Of a stretch of DNA of 10,239 bases, positions 1 through 7,818 are shown piece after piece. Source of the stretch: Candidatus Cloacimonadota bacterium (lineage in GTDB: Bacteria > Cloacimonadota > Cloacimonadia > Cloacimonadales > Cloacimonadaceae). The notes under the pieces are model-generated. The model did no database searches. It worked only from the letters and a program-made list of their open reading frames with translations, and was not told the DNA's origin. A program made the translations under genes and the position numbers. Every line of letters begins with the position of its first letter. The stretch's first letter is position 1. The stretch lies in the NCBI GenBank assembly GCA_023230025.1, contig JALNYD010000083.1, positions 1 through 10,239 on the forward strand, written 5' to 3'.

Positions 1-781
1 AGAGGATGAAACCTACACCGGTAGTATGCAGCCATCCTTTGCCCGCGAGATTCGCTTCGAAAACGTCAGCTTTGCCTATAAAGACGAGGATTGGATCCTT
101 AAAGATGTATCTTTCACAATCCCCAAAGGGAAGAAGATCGCTCTGGTGGGAGCTTCAGGCAGCGGAAAAACTACTACTGTGAGCCTGCTATGTGGTTTTT
201 ACCATGTTCAAAAAGGACGCATCCTGATTGATGGAATCCCAATTGACCAGCTTGATTTCCGGGCCTGGCGTCGTAAAATCGGATTGATTCTGCAGGATAT
301 TTTCCTCTTCCCCGGCTCGATCCTGGAGAACATCCGGGTTTATAACGACAATGTATCCGAGGAGGAAGTTCAAAAAGCCGTATCCGTGGTGCAGCTGGAT
401 GATTTTATCCGGGTCTTGCCCGAAGGTTTGAACAGCGAATTGGCCGAACGTGGACAAAACATATCCCAGGGCGAGAAACAATTGATTTCCTTTGCACGGG
501 CTCTGGCTTTCAACAGCGAGATCATCATCATGGATGAGGCTACAGCTTCCATTGATCCGCAAACTGAAGCCAAGATTCAGCGTACCATGAAGAAAGTCTT
601 TGCCGGCAAAACCGCAGTGGTGGTTGCGCACAGGCTCACCTCTGTGCTGGATGCAGACGAAATCCTCTACTTCAGTGGAGGTAGGATTCTGGCCAGGGGC
701 AAACATCAGGAACTGATGCAACTAAGCCCGGAATATCGCAAACTTGTGGAACTGCAACTGGTGGGAGATGATCATGAATAA
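1..781 (+). CDS. ABC exporter half-transporter, nucleotide-binding domain (5'-truncated)
   Basis: ATP-binding domain of an ABC exporter half-transporter, which powers efflux across the cytoplasmic membrane. The frame is open to the left edge (codons from base 2), so the ATG at 26 is an internal methionine and the membrane domain lies outside the window. Counting from that Met, visible motifs are an A-loop Tyr (18), Walker A GASGSGKT (42-49), Q-loop Gln 90, signature ISQGE (146-150), Walker B IIIMDE with catalytic Glu 171 (codon 536-538) and switch His 202. The signature deviates from LSGGQ, whereas Walker B keeps its glutamate. It overlaps the next ABC gene by 8 bases, and the deviations in the two proteins are complementary, indicating a heterodimer. 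The family (ABCB/MsbA-like exporters) is clear; the substrate cannot be read from the sequence. Confidence 0.93.
   Translation, partial: EDETYTGSMQPSFAREIRFENVSFAYKDEDWILKDVSFTIPKGKKIALVGASGSGKTTTVSLLCGFYHVQKGRILIDGIPIDQLDFRAWRRKIGLILQDIFLFPGSILENIRVYNDNVSEEEVQKAVSVVQLDDFIRVLPEGLNSELAERGQNISQGEKQLISFARALAFNSEIIIMDEATASIDPQTEAKIQRTMKKVFAGKTAVVVAHRLTSVLDADEILYFSGGRILARGKHQELMQLSPEYRKLVELQLVGDDHE
761..767 (+). promoter_or_regulatory. Ribosome binding site fixing the start of the second ABC gene
   Basis: GTGGGAG, with its GGAG core at 764-767, lies inside the end of the first ABC gene and 6 bases before the ATG at 774. It favours that ATG over the in-frame ATG at 768 and a TTG at 744, and implies coupled translation of the two ABC subunits. 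Confidence 0.6.
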
Positions 782-2528
782 GCATCTGAAGTGGATCATA
801 AATCAGTACAAAGCCAATATCTGGTTCGTGCTGATCATGGTGCTCTTTACCCTGGCCTCTTCTGCGGTATCCATCGCCTATCCCTATGCCTTCAAACGCA
901 TGATCGATCTGCTCAGAGATATCCTGCAAAATCCACTGCTTTATCCAGATCCAATGCATGAAGTAAACCGGGTACTCTGGCTCTTTATCGCCATCGGGGG
1001 AGCGCAGTTTCTCACCGGGTTTTATCCCTGCTTCCGGGCATTGGTCAATCTACGCTTTGAGCATACGCTCAGGATGCTATATTTCAAGTATATCACGGGC
1101 AAGGATTTCCGCTTTTTCCAGCATTTCCGCACTGGAGACATTGTAACCCGGCTCACCGATGATCTTTCAGACTTTCCCAAGATATCATGGTTCTTATGCA
1201 GCGGTATCTTCCGGGCTTTCAATTCCTTTTCGATGATCCTGTTTTCACTGGTCGTCATGTTTAGCATAAATGTGAAGCTCACCCTGCTCTCGATTGCGCC
1301 TCTGCCCTTGATGATGGTGGTTTTCTACTTCACCAGTGAAAAGCTCTATACAAACTTTGAGCGAAACCAACGCGCTATTTCCAATATCAATAATCAATTG
1401 GAGATGAGCTTCTCCGGCATCCGTATTGTGAAATCATTTGTCAGCGAAGAGAAGTATAACCGCTTCTTTGATCTTGCTCTGGCCAACCGGTTCAAGACCG
1501 AAATGAGCGTGGTAAAGCTGAATGCCGTGCTGAGCCTGATCTATCAGTATATCGATTACTTTGCCCAAATCGGGGTGATCATGTTTGGTGGCTTCATGGC
1601 CGTCAAGGGAGAGATCACGGTCGGCACCTTCTTCCTGTTTTATACCTACCTGTCCATGATGATCTATCCGCTGTTGGATCTGCCTCAGCTCTTCGTCTCT
1701 GGGAAGCAGGCATTTGTCAATATCGATCGCCTGGAAGAGATGAAGAACTACCCCACCTTCAATAAAGCCGAAGATCAGGGAGAGACTGTCGATCACTTTG
1801 AATCGCTAAGTTTCGCAAATGTCAATTTCCGCTATCCCGGCAAGGAAGACCTGGTCTTGAGAGACCTCAGCTTTGAACTCAAGGCTCCACAGAGAATGCT
1901 GATCCTGGGGGCTACCGGAGCTGGAAAAAGCACGGTGGCAAACCTCATATTGGGCTTGTTGCCAGTTGATAATGGACGGATTCTGGTCAATTCTACTGAT
2001 ATTGAGCAGTTGCAAATCAAGAGTCTGCGGGATGTGATTGCCTTTGTCCCTCAGGAACCTTCACTCTTTAGTGGGACCATCAAGGAGAACATCATGCTGG
2101 CCAATGAAAGTGCATCTCCTCCAGAGTACTCGGTTGCTTTGAAGGCAGCGCAGTTGAGCTCGGAAATTGCCAGTTTCCCGGATAAGGATGACACCAAAGT
2201 TGGAAATCGGGGGCTGGATGTATCCGGTGGGCAGAAACAGCGTATCACCATCGCTCGGGCCTTGATCAAAAAGCCCAAGCTCCTGATTCTGGATGACATC
2301 ACTGCTTCTTTGGATGCCGAAAACGAAGAGAAGCTTTGGCAGGATATCAATCTGCACTATCCAAACACGGCCGCGATCGTAATCTCACATCGCCTTTCCA
2401 CCCTGCGTTATGTGGATTGCGTGCTCTTTATCGATAGCCAGGGGCGCGGGCATAAGGGAACTCATGAAGAGCTGGTATTTAAGAACAAGGAATACCACGA
2501 CTTCCTGCACGAACATCTGAAGAAATAG
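774..2528 (+). CDS. ABC exporter half-transporter, membrane domain plus nucleotide-binding domain
   Basis: Complete 584-residue half-transporter, the usual length for the family. The N-terminal membrane domain has hydrophobic segments near residues 15-38, 66-87, 145-163 and 168-187, with more near 255-300. A GDIVTRLTDD coupling-helix stretch lies at 121-130. The ATPase domain has Walker A GATGAGKS (379-386), Q-loop Gln 427, a good signature VSGGQ (483-487), Walker B LLILDD (503-508) and switch His 539. The catalytic glutamate after Walker B is aspartate (D508). That change is typical of the degenerate-site partner in heterodimeric exporters. The ATG at 774 is preferred because GGAG (764-767) sits 6 bases upstream; the in-frame ATG at 768 has no room for a ribosome site. 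It overlaps the upstream ABC gene, so the two are probably co-translated and assemble together. Substrate unknown; drug, lipid or peptide export are all possible. Confidence 0.94.
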   Translation: MNKHLKWIINQYKANIWFVLIMVLFTLASSAVSIAYPYAFKRMIDLLRDILQNPLLYPDPMHEVNRVLWLFIAIGGAQFLTGFYPCFRALVNLRFEHTLRMLYFKYITGKDFRFFQHFRTGDIVTRLTDDLSDFPKISWFLCSGIFRAFNSFSMILFSLVVMFSINVKLTLLSIAPLPLMMVVFYFTSEKLYTNFERNQRAISNINNQLEMSFSGIRIVKSFVSEEKYNRFFDLALANRFKTEMSVVKLNAVLSLIYQYIDYFAQIGVIMFGGFMAVKGEITVGTFFLFYTYLSMMIYPLLDLPQLFVSGKQAFVNIDRLEEMKNYPTFNKAEDQGETVDHFESLSFANVNFRYPGKEDLVLRDLSFELKAPQRMLILGATGAGKSTVANLILGLLPVDNGRILVNSTDIEQLQIKSLRDVIAFVPQEPSLFSGTIKENIMLANESASPPEYSVALKAAQLSSEIASFPDKDDTKVGNRGLDVSGGQKQRITIARALIKKPKLLILDDITASLDAENEEKLWQDINLHYPNTAAIVISHRLSTLRYVDCVLFIDSQGRGHKGTHEELVFKNKEYHDFLHEHLKK

Positions 2529-2553
2529 AGTATCGCCATTCCCGCAAGGCGTA

Positions 2554-2579
2554 TTCCTCTAACAGGCCTGATAGAGGAA
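2554..2579. repeat. 26-bp near-perfect inverted repeat upstream of the ATPase operon
   Basis: The arms TTCCTCTA (2554-2561) and TAGAGGAA (2572-2579) are exact reverse complements. The centre CAGGCCTG (2563-2570) is itself palindromic, and only the A at 2562 opposing the A at 2571 breaks symmetry. As RNA it would form an 8-bp stem with a 10-base loop. No T-run follows, so it is not a standard intrinsic terminator. It lies 25 bases after the ABC stop codon and 17 bases before a -35-like TTGACA. It could be a 3'-end hairpin for the ABC transcript or a dimeric regulator site; the sequence alone does not decide. Confidence 0.7.
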
Positions 2580-2596
2580 ATTACTTGATAAACTCA

Positions 2597-2625
2597 TTGA
2601 CAGAATTTCACAAACATCCAATCTT
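2597..2625 (+). promoter_or_regulatory. Candidate sigma-70-type promoter of the V-ATPase operon
   Basis: TTGACA at 2597-2602 matches the -35 consensus exactly. At 17-base spacing the -10 position is AATCTT (2620-2625), only a 3/6 match to TATAAT. A better-looking TACAAA at 2628-2633 is too far for standard spacing. The location, in the only sizeable gap before atpE, supports a promoter here; the exact -10 is uncertain. Confidence 0.4.
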
Positions 2626-2659
2626 GGTACAAATGCGAAATTACTGGAGATGACCTCTT

Positions 2660-3259
2660 ATGAACGATCAGTTGCAAGAACTCTTAACTAAGGTTTATGA
2701 GGAAGGCGTTGCCAAAGCCAATGCCGAAGCACAAAAGATTTTGGATAAAGCAAAAGCAGAAGCCGAAGCAATTGTGGAAAAGGCAAAAACCACTGCTGAA
2801 GCCAAGCTTGCGGAAGCAGATAAACAAGCTGCTGAACTGAAGAAAAACGCAGAGGGTGATCTCAGGATGGCAAGTAACCATACAATCAGCGCTCTTAAGC
2901 AGAAGATCATCGATTTGCTAATGCTTAAAAGCGTCGATGCCGGATCCAAAGCCAGCTTCTCGGATGTGACATTTGTGCAGACCCTTATCAAAGAAGCCCT
3001 GGCCTCCTGGAAAGATTCTGGAGCCAATCTCAGCCTGGCTAAAAGCTTGGAAGGCAAGCTTGATGAAGCCTTCCTGAGCTCCATCAAACAGAGCTTCGGC
3101 GGCAAACTCGCCATTGACTTCAATCCTCAGATCAAAGCCGGATTCAGCATCTCCCCCAGTGATGGTGGTTACAAACTCAACTTCAGCGATGAAGATTTTG
3201 CCAATCTCTTTAAGAACTACCTGCGTCCACGCACTGCCGGCATCCTCTTTGAAAGTTGA
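2660..3259 (+). CDS. atpE: V-type ATPase subunit E (peripheral stalk)
   Basis: A 199-residue protein, normal for subunit E, which forms the outer stalk linking the A3B3 head to the membrane stator. Residues about 1-85 are a long helix rich in Ala, Glu and Lys with repeated KAxAEAE-like patterns, as in the E coiled coil. The remainder (about 100-199) is a mixed globular domain that would bind the head, ending in RPRTAGILFES. There is no signal peptide or membrane segment, so it is cytoplasmic and peripheral. The ATG at 2660 follows GGAG (2646-2649) by 10 bases. It is the first gene of the ATPase cluster, 131 bases after the ABC genes, and its stop lies 2 bases before the next start. The usual stalk partner G/H has no gene here, so how E dimerises or pairs is open. 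The assignment rests on composition, length and position. Confidence 0.88.
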   Translation: MNDQLQELLTKVYEEGVAKANAEAQKILDKAKAEAEAIVEKAKTTAEAKLAEADKQAAELKKNAEGDLRMASNHTISALKQKIIDLLMLKSVDAGSKASFSDVTFVQTLIKEALASWKDSGANLSLAKSLEGKLDEAFLSSIKQSFGGKLAIDFNPQIKAGFSISPSDGGYKLNFSDEDFANLFKNYLRPRTAGILFES

Positions 3260-3261
3260 TT

Positions 3262-4140
3262 ATGGCCAACCAATATTATTACTTTATTGCAGGCTTACCC
3301 AGCATCTCTCTGGATGATACCAAGCTAGTCTATCCGGTATCCCAATTCCGGGATGATGCTGCTCAACAACTGAGCACTCAGGATATGGCCTTGATCGGGA
3401 TCCTGCATCTTCCAGATGATCTGCAAAACCTGCTGAACATCATCTATAATGAGGGGCGTGATCCCAATCCCGAAGGACTGATCAGCGCTGATACCTGGCA
3501 GGAATATCACGGCTATTTGCGTGCAAAACTGGATAACAACCAACTGTCAAATCCCTTCAAGACCATTCCGGATTTTGTGGAAAAGGTTCTGATCCCGGCC
3601 TTGCAAATGGAGGAACTGCCCAAACGCAGCAAGATAGAACATGATCTGCTCAACGAGCTCTTCAGCTTTGCAGCGTCACACCCCAATTCTTTCATCCGCC
3701 AATGGTTTGACCTGGATCGCCAGATCAAGAATATCCTGGTGGCGATCAATGCCCGCAATCACGAGATGGAATATGCTCAATATCTGATTGGGGAAGATGA
3801 AGCTGTGCAGAACCTTAGTAAAAGCCATGCTGCGGATTTTGGTATGGGTAAGGAAAACCCTGTTTTTGAAAGCATTCAGCGTATCTGGGAGCAGAATAAT
3901 ATCCTCTATCGTGAACGGGGCTATGACATCTACCGCGCCAAATGGATTGATCAACAGACCTTCTTTGAATACTTCAATATCGATAGAATCCTGGGGTATT
4001 ATAGCAAACTGAGGTTGATCAATCGCTGGCTGACAGCAGATGCCAATATGGGCAAAGAAGTATTTCACGACACTCTGGACAAGCTGGAGAACAGCTTTGC
4101 ATTTCCGGAAGACTTCAATATTAAAATTAAGCAAAAATAG
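3262..4140 (+). CDS. DUF2764-family V-ATPase operon protein, candidate subunit C equivalent
   Basis: A 292-residue soluble, mostly helical-looking protein without membrane segments or signal peptide. The N-terminus (MANQYYYFIAGLPSISLDD) resembles the DUF2764 family, which accompanies V-ATPase genes in Bacteroidota, Chlamydiae and Spirochaetes and has no established function. A helix at residues 148-165 (WFDLDRQIKNILVAINAR) recalls the D-x-x-N-L...R-A-R pattern of the AC39 (subunit C/d) family. The gene lies between atpE and atpA, where Thermus- and Enterococcus-type operons carry subunit C. I infer that it caps the rotor ring and seats the central shaft, as C/d does. The ATG at 3262 is 2 bases after the atpE stop and has only a weak GAAAG upstream, suggesting translational coupling. 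An in-frame TTG at 3256 is less likely. Family membership is fairly secure; function is inference. Confidence 0.82.
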   Translation: MANQYYYFIAGLPSISLDDTKLVYPVSQFRDDAAQQLSTQDMALIGILHLPDDLQNLLNIIYNEGRDPNPEGLISADTWQEYHGYLRAKLDNNQLSNPFKTIPDFVEKVLIPALQMEELPKRSKIEHDLLNELFSFAASHPNSFIRQWFDLDRQIKNILVAINARNHEMEYAQYLIGEDEAVQNLSKSHAADFGMGKENPVFESIQRIWEQNNILYRERGYDIYRAKWIDQQTFFEYFNIDRILGYYSKLRLINRWLTADANMGKEVFHDTLDKLENSFAFPEDFNIKIKQK

Positions 4141-4151
4141 AAGGTAACACG

Positions 4152-5906
4152 ATGACCAAAGGTATAGTGAAAGGAATTATCGCCAATTTGGTGCAGGTAG
4201 AAGTTTCAGGACCTGTTTCTCAAAACGAGATCTGCTACATTAACCTTGGCGGAGTCAAGCTGATGGCTGAAGTGATCAAAGTGCTCGGATCCACTGCCTA
4301 CACGCAGGTTTTTGAAAGCACACGCGGTCTCAGACCTGGTGATACGGTTGAGTTTACAGACCACATGCTGGAAGTTAAGCTGGGTCCTGGTATGCTCTCC
4401 AAAAACTACGACGGCTTGCAAAATGACCTCAATAAGATGCAGGGCGTGTTTCTGACTCGCGGAGAATATACTGACCCTCTGGATGAAGACTCCACCTGGG
4501 AATTTACTCCAATTGCCAAAGCAGGTGATAAGATTAGTGGTGGAGACTGGCTGGGCAGCGTTCCAGAAAGCTGGATATCGCATAAGATCATGGTCCCCTT
4601 TGGCTTTGAAGCAGAATATACCCTGAAAAGCATTGCCCCCAAAGGAACCTATAAAATCACAGATACAATCGCCACTATCACCGATCCGGATGGACAGGAC
4701 ATTGAGCTGAATATGATCCAGAAATGGCCGGTGAAGATCCCCATCAAGAGTTACACCGAGAAACCCAGACCCTTCAAACTGATGGAAACCGGAGTGCGCA
4801 CGATCGATACTCTGAATCCTATGGTCGAAGGTGGAACTGGCTTTATTCCCGGGCCCTTTGGTGCGGGCAAAACTGTGCTACAACACTCCATCTCCAAAAA
4901 TGCCGATGCGGATATGATAATCTTTGCCGCATGTGGTGAACGTGCTAACGAAGTGGTGGAAATGTTTGTTGAGTTCCCGGAACTGGATGACCCCCGAACC
5001 GGACGCAAACTGATGGAGCGCACAATCATCATCTGCAATACTTCAAACATGCCCGTGGCAGCTCGTGAAGCTTCAGTTTATACAGCAATGACCATCGCCG
5101 AATACTATCGCAGTATGGGGCTCAAGGTTTTGCTGCTGGCAGATTCAACCTCCCGCTGGGCTCAGGCTCTGCGTGAAATGAGTAACCGCATGGAAGAGCT
5201 TCCGGGACCCGATGCCTTCCCCATGGATCTCCCTGCGATTGTATCTAATTTCTATTCCCGGGCAGGCTTTGTTTACCTCAAAGGCGGCGCTACCGGCTCC
5301 ATCACCTTTATTGGCACAGTATCTCCCGCTGGAGGTAACCTCAAGGAACCAGTTACCGAATCAACCAAGAAGGCAGCTCGCTGCTTCTATGCTCTATCCC
5401 AAGCCCGTGCGGACAGTAAACGTTATCCGGCGGTTGACCCCATTGATTCATATAGCAAGTACCTTGAATATACTGAGGTGCAGGAATATCTGAATAAAAA
5501 CGTGCACCCCAACTGGGTGAAAGACGTTACTCATACCAAAGACCTTTTGTTGCGCGGCCGGGAAGCTCAGGAGCAGATCAACATCCTGGGTGATGATGGT
5601 GTACCGCTGTCTTACCACGATAAGTATTGGAAGAGTGAACTGGTGGATAGAATCATTCTGCAGCAGGATGGTTTTGACAAGATCGACCAATCCACCCCCA
5701 TGAAGCGTCAGGAATACATGCTGGAGCTGATCCTTGGAATCTGTGCCATGGACTTTGTGTTTGAGAGTTATGAAGACGTCATGCCCTATTACATCAAGAT
5801 GATCAATATCTGCAGGCAGATGAACTATGTGGAGTTTGATGGCGCTGATTTCAAGCGCTACGAAGACGAACTCAAGAATATCATTGAAGAAAGGAGAGCT
5901 AAATAA
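4152..5906 (+). CDS. atpA: V-type ATPase catalytic subunit A
   Basis: A 584-residue catalytic subunit that hydrolyses (or makes) ATP in the A3B3 hexamer on the cytoplasmic side. Visible in order: N-terminal beta-barrel (about 1-70, starting GIVKGIIANLVQVEVSGPV), the A-specific bulge region (about 100-190), Walker A GPFGAGKT (234-241, Lys 240), GERANE with catalytic Glu 263 (codon 4938-4940), LLADSTSRWAQALREMS, and a helical C-terminal domain. The GPFGAGKTVLQ form and the CGERA segment match spirochaete-type A subunits as I remember them. Length is normal and no key residue is missing. The ATG at 4152 follows the upstream stop by 11 bases, with AAGG at 4141-4144 as ribosome site. The atpB start codon shares one base with its stop (TAATG). 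This is the most secure identification in the window. Confidence 0.98.
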   Translation: MTKGIVKGIIANLVQVEVSGPVSQNEICYINLGGVKLMAEVIKVLGSTAYTQVFESTRGLRPGDTVEFTDHMLEVKLGPGMLSKNYDGLQNDLNKMQGVFLTRGEYTDPLDEDSTWEFTPIAKAGDKISGGDWLGSVPESWISHKIMVPFGFEAEYTLKSIAPKGTYKITDTIATITDPDGQDIELNMIQKWPVKIPIKSYTEKPRPFKLMETGVRTIDTLNPMVEGGTGFIPGPFGAGKTVLQHSISKNADADMIIFAACGERANEVVEMFVEFPELDDPRTGRKLMERTIIICNTSNMPVAAREASVYTAMTIAEYYRSMGLKVLLLADSTSRWAQALREMSNRMEELPGPDAFPMDLPAIVSNFYSRAGFVYLKGGATGSITFIGTVSPAGGNLKEPVTESTKKAARCFYALSQARADSKRYPAVDPIDSYSKYLEYTEVQEYLNKNVHPNWVKDVTHTKDLLLRGREAQEQINILGDDGVPLSYHDKYWKSELVDRIILQQDGFDKIDQSTPMKRQEYMLELILGICAMDFVFESYEDVMPYYIKMINICRQMNYVEFDGADFKRYEDELKNIIEERRAK

Positions 5907-7228
5907 TGGCAACACAAGCTTTTCAAAAGATATACACCAAGCTCAATTCCATCACCAAAGCTACTTGCACGGTGAAAGCAAGTGACGTTGGAAATGACGA
6001 ATTGGCCACTGTTGCCGGACGTCTGGCTCAGGTAGTTAAAATCGTTGGTGATGACGTTACTCTGCAGATCTTCGCAGGTACAGAAGGAATAGGAACCGAT
6101 GCTGAAGTGGTTTTCTTTGGCAAAGCTCCTACCTTAAAAGTGGGCTCGGATCTGGCTGGAAGATTCTTCAATGCCTATGGTGACCCAATCGATGGTGGTC
6201 CGGATGTAAGCGGTGATGAGCTGGAAATCGGCGGACCATCGGTAAACCCAGTACGCCGCAAGCAGCCCTCAGAATTGATCGCAACCGGTATAGCCGGCAT
6301 CGACCTCAATAACACCCTGGTTACCGGCCAGAAGATCCCCTTCTTTGCTGATCCCGATCAACCCTATAATGAAGTGATGGCAATGGTCGCTCTCCGTGCC
6401 AAAAGCGATAAGATCATCCTTGGTGGCATGGGACTTTCCAATGATGACTACTTGTTCTATAAACACGCCTTTGAAAACGCCGGAGTGATTGACCGCATTA
6501 TCTCTTTTGTGAATACCACCGAAGATCCCACTGTGGAGCGTCTTCTGGTACCCAATATGGCCTTGACTGCGGCTGAGTACTTTGCCACTGAAAAGAACGA
6601 AAAGGTGCTGGTATTGCTCACGGACATGACATTGTATTGCGATGCCCTCTCGATTGTTTCCAACCGCATGGATCAGATTCCCTCCAAGGATTCCATGCCA
6701 GGTTCGCTTTATAGTGATCTGGCCAAGCTTTATGAAAAGGCAGTGCAATTCCCGGATGGTGGTTCGATCACGATTATTGCAGTGACCACTCTTTCCGGGG
6801 GAGACATCACCCACGCCATCCCTGATAACACGGGTTACATTACAGAAGGACAGCTCTTCCTAAAGCGTGATACTGATATCTCTAAAGTGATTGTTGACCC
6901 CTTCCGCTCCCTTTCCCGCCTCAAACAGCTCGTGATCGGCAAAAAGACCAGGACTGACCATCCCCAAGTGATGAACACCGCTGTCCGGCTTTATGCTGAT
7001 GCAGCTAATGCCAAAACCAAGCTGGAAAACGGCTTTGATCTCTCTGACTATGATGAGCGGGTGCTGGATTTTGCCAAAGAGTATTCTGAGGAAATCCTGG
7101 CTATTGACGTAAATATTGATACAGATACCATGCTTGATATTGCCTGGAAGCTCTTCCAGCGCCATTTCAACAAGGCTGAGATTGGTATCAAAGACGAATT
7201 TATGAAGCTCTATTGGAAGAAGGCATGA
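5906..7228 (+). CDS. atpB: V-type ATPase non-catalytic subunit B
   Basis: A 440-residue partner of A in the hexameric head; it binds nucleotide at the interface but does not catalyse. As expected for B, the P-loop is absent: its place holds KIPFFADPDQPYNEVMAM. Family features include IEIGGPSVNP-like text near residue 108 (EIGGPSVNPVRRKQP), DPTVERLLVPNMALTAAEY, LVLLTDMTLYCDAL, and the RSLSRLKQL stretch. The arginine finger in that stretch is R338 (codon 6917-6919) and reaches into the A active site. The C-terminal helical domain ends KDEFMKLYWKKA. AAGGAG at 5891-5896 lies 9 bases before the ATG, within the end of atpA, and the two genes overlap by 1 base, matching equal A:B stoichiometry. It ends in a 4-base ATGA overlap with atpD. 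Confidence 0.97.
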   Translation: MATQAFQKIYTKLNSITKATCTVKASDVGNDELATVAGRLAQVVKIVGDDVTLQIFAGTEGIGTDAEVVFFGKAPTLKVGSDLAGRFFNAYGDPIDGGPDVSGDELEIGGPSVNPVRRKQPSELIATGIAGIDLNNTLVTGQKIPFFADPDQPYNEVMAMVALRAKSDKIILGGMGLSNDDYLFYKHAFENAGVIDRIISFVNTTEDPTVERLLVPNMALTAAEYFATEKNEKVLVLLTDMTLYCDALSIVSNRMDQIPSKDSMPGSLYSDLAKLYEKAVQFPDGGSITIIAVTTLSGGDITHAIPDNTGYITEGQLFLKRDTDISKVIVDPFRSLSRLKQLVIGKKTRTDHPQVMNTAVRLYADAANAKTKLENGFDLSDYDERVLDFAKEYSEEILAIDVNIDTDTMLDIAWKLFQRHFNKAEIGIKDEFMKLYWKKA

Positions 7229-7818
7229 ACCTCAAGTTTCAATACAACAAAATCTCCCAATTGCAGCTAATCAAGCAATTAGGAGTGCGGCAGAAAGCTT
7301 TGCCCACCTTGAAAAACAAGGAATCTGCCTTGCGGGTAGAGGTAAAACGAGCAAAGGACAAAGCTGCCGAGCTTGATGCTAAGATTCGTGAACGCACAAG
7401 TGAATTGGACGTGTTCATGAAACTTTGGAGTGAGTTTGATCCCAGCCTGATCTCCATCAAGAATGTAGAGATCAAAACCCGCAAAATTGCAGGAGTCAAA
7501 ACGCCCCAACTGGATAACATCGAATATGAGATTGCTCCCTTCAATATGTTCACCGCACCATCCTGGTATCTGGATGGAATTGTAATGCTGAAGGAGCTAT
7601 CGAAGTTGCAGATTGAGCGGGAGTTCTTTGTGCGCAAAATGCACATTCTGGAGCAGGTTCGTAAGAAAACCACGCAAAAGGTAAACCTCTATGAGAAGGT
7701 GCAAATCCCCGCATTTGAGGATGCCATCCTGAGGATCAAGCGCTTTATGGAAGATGAAGAGAACCTCTCCAAAGCCGCCCAGAAAATCCTCAAAGACCGT
7801 CTGGAGGAGCTGCAATGA
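7225..7818 (+). CDS. atpD: V-type ATPase subunit D (central rotor shaft)
   Basis: A 197-residue central shaft subunit, close to the family's usual length. N-terminal (about 1-70) and C-terminal (about 125-197) charged helices would form the antiparallel coiled coil that turns inside A3B3, with a short globular part between. The C-terminal KVNLYEKVQIPAFEDAI matches the conserved RRVNALE...IP..E..I region of D proteins. There is no membrane segment. The start ATG overlaps the atpB stop (ATGA), and AAGAAGG lies immediately upstream; an in-frame TTG at 7213 was not chosen. It overlaps atpI by 4 bases. In many V/A-ATPases D carries a small F subunit, for which no gene is present here. Confidence 0.95.
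   Translation: MNLKFQYNKISQLQLIKQLGVRQKALPTLKNKESALRVEVKRAKDKAAELDAKIRERTSELDVFMKLWSEFDPSLISIKNVEIKTRKIAGVKTPQLDNIEYEIAPFNMFTAPSWYLDGIVMLKELSKLQIEREFFVRKMHILEQVRKKTTQKVNLYEKVQIPAFEDAILRIKRFMEDEENLSKAAQKILKDRLEELQ

Noticed and set aside
26..28. ATG at 26 as the true start of the first ABC gene
   Set aside because: The same frame is open to the left edge and the protein would lack its membrane domain and a ribosome site; the gene is cut by the window edge.
744..773. TTG start (744) extending the second ABC protein by 10 residues
   Set aside because: The extension would overlap the upstream gene further without a ribosome site; ATG 774 has GGAG at good spacing.
2534..2551. Small hairpin CGCC/GGCG just after the second ABC gene as a terminator
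   Set aside because: It has only a 4-bp stem with a 10-base loop and no T-run.
2695..3123. Minus-strand open frame of 142 codons opposite atpE
   Set aside because: It is a composition artefact of the Ala/Glu/Lys-rich coiled-coil gene on the other strand, with no recognisable protein features.
3114..3317. Plus-strand small frame spanning the atpE end and the next gene start
   Set aside because: It overlaps two well-supported genes in another frame and has no ribosome site or family resemblance.
5906..7228. Missing Walker A in AtpB taken as a broken ATPase
   Set aside because: Loss of the P-loop is normal for V-type B subunits; arginine finger and other B features are intact.
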